This document shows, piece by piece, positions 58,095-64,000 of a stretch of 64,000 nt of DNA (position 1 is the stretch's first letter; each line of letters starts with the position of its first letter). The notes below the pieces were generated by a model, which was given only the letters and a program-made list of their open reading frames with translations, made no database searches and had not been told where the DNA came from. The position numbers were made by a program, and so were the translations under genes. Source of the DNA: Meandrina meandrites (taxonomy: Eukaryota > Cnidaria > Anthozoa > Scleractinia > Meandrinidae). The stretch spans positions 27,471,955 through 27,535,954 of the forward strand of contig OY855903.1 of assembly GCA_963693305.1 (NCBI GenBank), read 5' to 3'.

Positions 58095-61000
58095 AGAGAA
58101 TCAGAGGAATCTTGGACCAAGTATGTTGAAAGATTGGAACAGTATTTCCTGGCGAACGAAGTCGAAGATGCAGGAAAACAACGAGCTATCCTACTCAGTG
58201 TTTGCGGGAGTAAAACGTATGCACTCGCAAGGGATTTACTTCAACCAGCAAGACCAGTGGAGACAACTTTCAAGAAGATTGTCGACACATTGGAGAAGCA
58301 CTTTGCGTGAAATAGTAGAGCGTTTCAAGTTTCACAGCCGAAATCGAAAAAGAAGGTGAAGGAGTTGCAGCTTATGTGGTGGAACTACGTAAACTTACTG
58401 AACATTGCAATGTCGGCGAGTGTTTTCCAGAAATGCTAAGAGACCGGTTAGTTTGTGGGATTAATGACAAGAAGATACAGCGGAGAGTACTGGCAGAACA
58501 GGATTTGACCCTTAAAAAGGCCGAGGAGATCGTTCTTGGAGAAGAGTTGGCAGCGAAGCACGTGGTTGACATTCAGTCCGAAACGACCCCCAGCAAAGTA
58601 AATCAAGTCGACGCTTGAGACCTGAAGAATAACAAAGATCGTCGTTCAGATCCTGAGTGTTACCGTTGTGGAGAGAAAAATGAAGCTTCAGCTTGTCGAT
58701 TCAAGGATGCTCAGTGTTTTAAATGCGGGCAAAAAGGGCATCTAGTTTGTCATGACGAGAAAAATCACAAGAAAAAGCCGAGTAAAGGCCCCGATTCCGG
58801 AACACGAAAAACTAAACCACCCAGTTCACGAGATAGTGGGCAAATGAAAGGGAACAAGAAGCAGTCTACGCATTTGGTGGACAAAGTTTCCGGGGAAGAA
58901 GATGTTTATGCAGCAACCATGTATCACATTTGGGAAGGAAGGAAACCAAAGGCGTTTGAAGTAAGTGTCGAACTTTGTGGTGAACCGCATAAATTAGAAA
59001 TTGACACTGGTGCTACAAAAACTGTGCTAAATGAGGAAACGTACAAACGTAGTCCTAAGGCCGCATTGAGCACGTATACAAGAGAGAAAATACCGGTGTT
59101 AGGAGAGGTGCTGATTCCTGTTAAGTACCAAGATCAACAGCATAATTTGCCAGCCATGGTGGTGAAGAGTCCTGGCCCTAACCTCCTTGGAAGGGACTGG
59201 CTACAAGTGATTAAGCTTAACTGGAACAGTATCTTTAACATTCAGGAGAGCAACCCTCAGCTACAGAAGATCCTAGATGCACACATGAATGTGTTTGGCG
59301 AAGGACTCGGTACACTGAAGGGCACCGAAGCCAAAATCTATGTTCATCCAGGGGCCACACCCAAGTTCATGAAAGCTCGTCCAGTACCTTATGCCCTTAA
59401 AGCAAAAGTTGAACAGGAACTGGATCGATTACAAAGTGAGGGCATAATATCTCCAGTAGAGTTCACAGAATGGGCGGCACCCATTGTTCCAGTGGTGAAA
59501 CAGGACGGATCAGTGCGTATCTGTGGTGACTATAAGTGTACCGTCAATCAAGCCTCTAAGTTAGATAATTACCCAATCCCCAAAACTGAGGACTTGCTTG
59601 CCACACTTGGCGGAGGAAACAAATTCACTAAACTGGATATGTCACAGGCATACCAACAGTTATTATTGGATGAGGAGTCAAAGAAACTCACTACAATCAA
59701 TACTCACAAGGGACCCTATCAATACAATAGACTGCCCGTTGGGGTTTCTTCAGCGCCTGGAATTTTCCAGCGTAGAATGGAGAACTTACTACAAGGCATC
59801 CCCCATGTGGTACTACGAGTTGATGATATTTTAGTCAGTGGAAAGAATGACCCAGATTATCTGGCCAACCTACTAGAAACAGTGCTTAGCAGGCTGTCCA
59901 ATGCAGGATTAAGGCTACGTATGGCAAAATGTCTGTTCATACAGCCACAAGTCACATATTGTGGGTATGTAATCAATGGTGATGGCATTCAGCCTGTGGC
60001 GGCGAGGGTTGATGCAATCAAGAATGCACCAGAGCCAAATGATGTCAGTCAGTTACGAGCTTTTCTGGGCATGCTCAACTATTACCATCGATTCTTACCT
60101 GATGTAGCAACCGTCCTGGAGCCTCTACACCAGCTCCTAAGGAAAGGATCAAAATGGCAGTGGCTAAAAGAACAACAAGAGGCATTTCAGAAAGTTAAGG
60201 AACTGTTGCAGTCAGCCGAATTGCTAGTCCATTTTGACCCCTCAAAAGAACTCCTCCTTGCCACCGATGCGTGCGATTATGGAGTGGGAGCAGTCCTATT
60301 CCACAAGGTGGAAGGTGGAGCTGAACGACCAATCGGATACATGTCCAGATCTCTCAATGCAGCCGAAAGGAACTACTCAACCCTTGAGAAGGAAGCTCTT
60401 GCAATAATTTTTGGAGTCAAGAAGTTCCATCAGTTCCTTTATGGACACCCATTCACCATCAAGACTGATCATAAACCTTTGGAAGGTTTTTTGAATGAGA
60501 AGAAAGGGATTCCTGCCCTTGAAGCACCGCGAATCCAGCGGTGGGCACTTACATTGTCTGCTTACGAGTATAAGATATCGTACAAGGCCGGCCAGACCAA
60601 TGGTAATGCAGACGGCTTGAGTAGGCTACCCTTGCCCGAGATGCCCAATTCAGTTCCTGTACCAGGCGAAACAATTTTGTTAATGGAACATTTAGAAGGC
60701 ACACCTGTGCACAGCGGGCACATCAAAGAGTGGACCAAGAGGGATCCAATCCTCTCACAAGTGCTTGGCTTCATTTTGGAAGGATGGCCGTCTTAGAACA
60801 GTTCTGAAGAGCTTAACCCTTACTTCACTAAGCGGACTGAATTGAGCGTAGAAGATGGTTGTATACTTTGGGGAGCCAGAGTGGTTGTACCCCCGCAGGG
60901 AAGATCAAAGGTACTCACTGAACTGCATGAGGCCCACCCTGGTGAATCTCGCATGAAAGCCCTAGCAAGAAGCTACGTTTGGTGGCTGGGCATGGATCAG

Positions 61001-61730
61001 GAGATCGTAAAGAAAGTGAAAAGCAGCAACAAATGTCAGTCAAATCAGAGTGCACCAGCAGACGCGCCATTGCACCCCTGGGAGTGGCCGGGCCTACCAT
61101 GGTCAAGAATTCACATTGACTACGCAGGGCCTTACAAAGGAGAAATGTTCCTTGTAGTTGTGGATGCATACTCAACGTGGTTGGAAGTGCATTGTCTGAG
61201 GTAAATGACATCCACTGCCACCATTGACAAACTCCGTGAGATGTTCGCTACGCATGGTCTGCCAGCAACTCTGGTAAGCGAAAACGGCAGCAATTTTACC
61301 AGTGCAGAATTCTACGAGTTTATGAAAAAGAATAGAATCAAGCACATCAAGGTGTCACCGTATCACCCCGCCTCAAATGGCTTGGCATAGAGGGCCGTGC
61401 AAATTTTTAAGGAAGGCTAAATTATCAAATTATCACGCTTTCTCCTCAGCTACCGAACCACACCCCATAGCATGAGAGGAGTTCCACCAGCTGAATTACT
61501 CATGAAACGGACGTTACACACACAGCTCAATCGCCTGATTCGAAGCATAGCAAACTGCATGCAAGATAAACAGTCTCAGCAGAAGACCGCACACGATTAC
61601 CACACCAAGGAACGGGAAATGGTAGAAGGCCAAGCTGTGTATGCTAAGGATTTCCGACGCAAGAAGACTTAGATGTCAGGGACCATAGTGGAGAAAACTG
61701 TTCCAGTGTCAACTACCTGTGTTGATTGTT
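58095..61730 (+). pseudogene. Outer element gag-pol polyprotein
   Basis: Gag resumes at 58095 (ESEESWTKYVERLEQYFLAN) and shifts frame near 58310-58350. From 58376 to 61672 one frame is kept with nonsense codons at 58616 (TGA), 60794 (TAG), 61202 (TAA), 61388 (TAG), 61418 (TAA) and 61670 (TAG). Domains: two zinc-knuckle-like groups (CYRCGEKNEASAC, CFKCGQKGH); protease LEIDTGATKTVL; RT with FTKLDMSQAYQQL, SSAPGIFQRRME and RVDDILVSG; RNase H with LATDACDYGVGAVLF and EKEALAIIFGVKKFHQFLYG; integrase with LHEAHPGE and a partly lost second finger half. The integrase core reads HIDYAGP for the first D. The second reads SENGSNF where SDNG is expected, and the third E is replaced by the TAG at 61388. 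RT and RNase H are intact in frame; the integrase is dead three ways. It resembles the K02A2.6-like group of animal Ty3/gypsy elements. Confidence 0.92.
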
Positions 61731-61848
61731 ACTTTATCACAGGGACTTTTGCTATTAGAATTAGAGGACACATAAGTTTCTGTCCTCTGTTGTTCCAGTT
61801 ATATCGCGAGTTTTTGGACAAATAGTTTGTAATCCTAGAGGGGAGGAA

Positions 61849-61966
61849 TGTTGTGATTTGGAACTGTATTGCATGACATTGCATTCCTCCAGAATCACGT
61901 GATATGTTTTTGCCTCGTGTTGAATAAATTAGTGTGTGTTTAATGCATTCATGGCTGGTCATTACA
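61849..61966 (+). repeat. 3' LTR of outer Ty3/gypsy element
   Basis: 118 bp, TGTTGTGATTTGG...GGCTGGTCATTACA, followed by the TCTTT target duplication. Confidence 0.93.
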
Positions 61967-63067
61967 TCTTTGAACTGTGAAACCAGACTATAAAAATTAT
62001 TGTCACAAAGGAGACACATCACAATGAGCCAGTCTTGATAAAGGGGGCTAAGGAAAAAATAGATGCCAAAAAAGAAAATCACAATAAAAATTTATTTTAC
62101 TATTACACCTATCCACTCAATTAATGTACTACATTTCCCAAACTTTTATGAAACCTTTGTTTTTTATCGAAAAACTTTTTTTCCCATTCAGGCCAGTGTA
62201 CTGCATACAGGGTCTCTCAAGAGAGACACTTGTAGAGATGACAACCAACATCGAAAGTCAAGAGCACCGAATGAAACTAAGCTATGTGATTGGCTATGCT
62301 GAGCATCCAAGGGCTGGTGGGACAGATGACCTGGAGACCTTTTTCAGTATTGCCCACTGCTATCTTGGACTGGTTGTCTCTCTCAAGCAGTTTAAAGAGA
62401 AATGGCCAAAACTAGTCAGGTACATAAACAGTACATGAATACAGTAATGACTTTCTTTTAGTGTCTGAGTTGTAACCTTCTTCAAAACTTATGATTGGCT
62501 CACGTCTTTTGTTACTTGGGATGAGGTGTGGAAATTTCCATCCTGCCACTAGAGCTTACATTAGTAGTCCAATACTATTTAAAATATTTTGTTGTACTGG
62601 ACCCTAAAGGAAAATAAATCCCCCGCCTACATCTGTACCTCTTTTATGCAAAACAGCAATCTGTGGTCAAATTGCTTGTGGTCTAATTTGCAATTTAAAA
62701 GTAGTATATTTCTAAACAGGGAATAAGCAGACAAACCAAGCAAAAAATGCATTTTTGTTCGTTATATATGAAAGAAATTTGTTGTTGTTGTTGTTGTTTT
62801 AGGGAATTCTGCAAGAGAATGGACCACACACTTCCATTCTATTTCTTCACACTTCATGCGAGATTTAGAGGTCAAGATGAATATTCATCCTTTGATGACT
62901 GCCCTGAGATAGATGATGATGTGGAACCAGCCCACCACCCTCTTCGGCTACACCATTTAAGGATAAACCAGAGAGAAGATGGGTCCAATTTTACCACAGC
63001 AAGGGCACTTCTCCCTGTTCGACACCAAGGGTTATTAAGGCAAGGGTTACACAGGCCTGTGTTGTGA

Positions 63068-64000
63068 CAACCCCCAGTACCCCATCACATGCAGCTTAAC
63101 CCATGAAGCTTTGTTGACAATAACAAAGAAGTTCGAATGGTATAGATAGGTCTATTGTAGTCTGTACATTTTAGGCAACATTTACAATCTGACATTTTTA
63201 GTAGCCTTTTTTTTACACATAGCAACATCTATGAAACAGATGTAAGAATACAAAAAAAAATTTGCCTTGAAGTGCTTTAGTAAATACTTCATTTAGAGCA
63301 CAAATGCCCTTTAAGAATTGGAAAGCAGGGTTGGTGTGACAGTGAAAATTAGCCTCTCCAGTAACAACTGGGCTGTCAATATTAAAAGAGCTTAGGCATT
63401 TTCCCCAGCTGTTGTGAACATGAGCCCCTTGCTTTCATAGTGAAATAGCCCCTAAACATCTAGCAACTAGCCGTTTTGGCCCACAATTACCCAACTACTA
63501 ATTTCATATGTCTGGCAACATGAAATCTTAGTGACAGCCCTGGACAATGTGCTAGCATTCACAAAGGGAACATGGCACTGCATTGAGAAATTTTCAAAAG
63601 AAAAAATTAACACTTTGTGATACAAAGTGATGATATACTGCTTTATAATAACCAAGTAAAGGGGCACATGACAGGTTAAAATTGTCAGCTACTGCCTGAA
63701 TTGAAGTCACTTTGAAGTAGTTGATGTTTAACTGAATGATGTACAGTAATTTAAAGGCAACTACATTCGGCAATTTCATTTTAACACAGTAGATAGATGT
63801 TGTTATCCATGACAGACAATTAAAATGTTTCTCAGGTCAAGTTGTCTTGTATGTGAGTAAAGTTCTGTACAGTGCAATGTCAATCATCCAAATATGTAAA
63901 CAGGAAAAAATAAAAACTATGTAAGGGAATGAACACTTTTATTGTCACTCAATTTCCTTTCTGCAGCCAAGAAACTGCAGTGTTTTAGACTGTCAGTGAA
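63068..64000. other. Downstream flank, no feature seen
   Basis: AT-rich 3' flank of the transposase-like gene. Short minus-strand open frames (63467-63667, 63594-63779) show no recognisable motif. AATAAAAAC near 63910 could be a polyadenylation signal, but it is 0.8 kb from the stop. Confidence 0.35.

Larger units (their letters stand above)
52380..61966 (+). mobile_element. Complete Ty3/gypsy LTR retrotransposon (outer), with a nested LTR element
   Basis: Direct LTRs at 52380-52497 and 61849-61966 (118 bp each) start TG, end CA and differ at 4 positions. The 5-bp target duplication TCTTT flanks them (52375-52379, 61967-61971). A purine-rich tract (AGAGGGGAGGAA, 61837-61848) directly precedes the 3' LTR. 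The primer-binding region follows the 5' LTR as TTTGGCGGCAAGACG. Gag starts at ATG 52536 (MATYGKIGEFS) and is cut after 34 bases by the inner element. The element sits in an intron of the transposase-like pseudogene, in the same orientation. Confidence 0.95.
49185..63067 (+). pseudogene. Multi-exon transposase-like multicopy gene with a 9.9-kb intron full of retroelements
   Basis: Exon-like blocks: (1) about 49185-49560, EFQVLLQQSQEFHHALEHAL, then KKKRTAATHVLLLML, an in-frame TAG and KPYALSIRYVPYRTLKDQFI; (2) 50031-50177, GTVTDREFSFLRSQGETQPL, HLWQLIHDAKESVSK; (3) 51587-52290, DPDGRPIPRSPDPDTPQDVI, then YWKKQGVDFSTYLYIPEV, HDCGDHNHLF, a TGA at 52082 and FNYEMLNYI; (4) 62192-62419, TTNIESQEHRMKLSYVIGYA, GTDDLETFFSIAH; (5) 62803-63067, FCKRMDHTLPFYFFTLHARF, ending TGA. 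Phases agree at 2/3, 3/4 and 4/5, and at 1/2 if a one-base shift in exon 1 is allowed. TVTDREF and TDDLETFF sit where aspartate and glutamate of an RNase H-fold transposase would be. I recall relatives in corals and fish, but the enzymatic call is inference. It is broken by two stops and about three frameshifts; exons 4 and 5 are intact. Confidence 0.6.

Overview
This is AT-rich animal DNA, very probably from a cnidarian and most likely an anthozoan such as a stony coral. The window has no operons and no rRNA or tRNA genes that I can see. Coding pieces are short and bounded by GT/AG splice signals. The mobile content (Penelope-like elements with GIY-YIG domains, DIRS-type reverse transcriptase, tyrosine recombinase, Ty3/gypsy, CR1/L2-like LINEs, many foldback MITEs) and several multicopy protein families match what I remember of coral and sea-anemone assemblies. 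The organism call is inference; I could run no search.

Layout. 0-3 kb: a hAT-like MITE and a two-exon C2H2 zinc-finger gene on the minus strand with one nonsense codon. 3-9.6 kb: mostly gene-free, with a palindrome-rich repeat, a decayed Penelope-like element and a Mutator-type MITE with an 11-bp target duplication. 9.7-11.6 kb: DIRS-like reverse transcriptase, RecQ C-terminal and GIY-YIG fragments. 11.8-17.0 kb: a 5.2-kb foldback with arms of up to about 2 kb; one arm carries a nested insertion and the other preserves the empty site. 17.1-20.5 kb: a SANT-like/C2H2 multicopy-family pseudogene and a tyrosine-recombinase fragment. 21-33.3 kb: clusters of a palindromic CATGAAA-type repeat lie around a transposase-like pseudogene, a RecQ N-terminal pseudogene and an apparently intact two-exon gene fragment. 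33.6-36.1 kb: a long Penelope-like element. 36.2-48.1 kb: one or two related multicopy-family pseudogenes, broken up by a Ty3/gypsy gag-pro fragment (itself split by a LINE tail with about 400 bp of TATG repeat), a TTAA-flanked MITE, a 1.8-kb insertion and a LINE. 49.2-63.1 kb: another multi-exon transposase-like pseudogene. One of its introns holds a complete Ty3/gypsy element with 118-bp LTRs and a 5-bp target duplication, and that element's gag is interrupted by a second, younger LTR element.

How it fits together. Almost all coding material lies on the plus strand and nearly all of it is decayed: in-frame stops (often TGA where CGA would be expected), small frameshifts and nested insertions. 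The window reads as a transposon graveyard in which the order of insertion can be reconstructed. The likeliest new biology is (i) the multi-exon transposase-like families and their possible link to RecQ-like helicases and CATGAAA palindromes, and (ii) the recurring TTAA-flanked foldback elements. Domain names rest on motifs read by eye; family comparisons are from memory.
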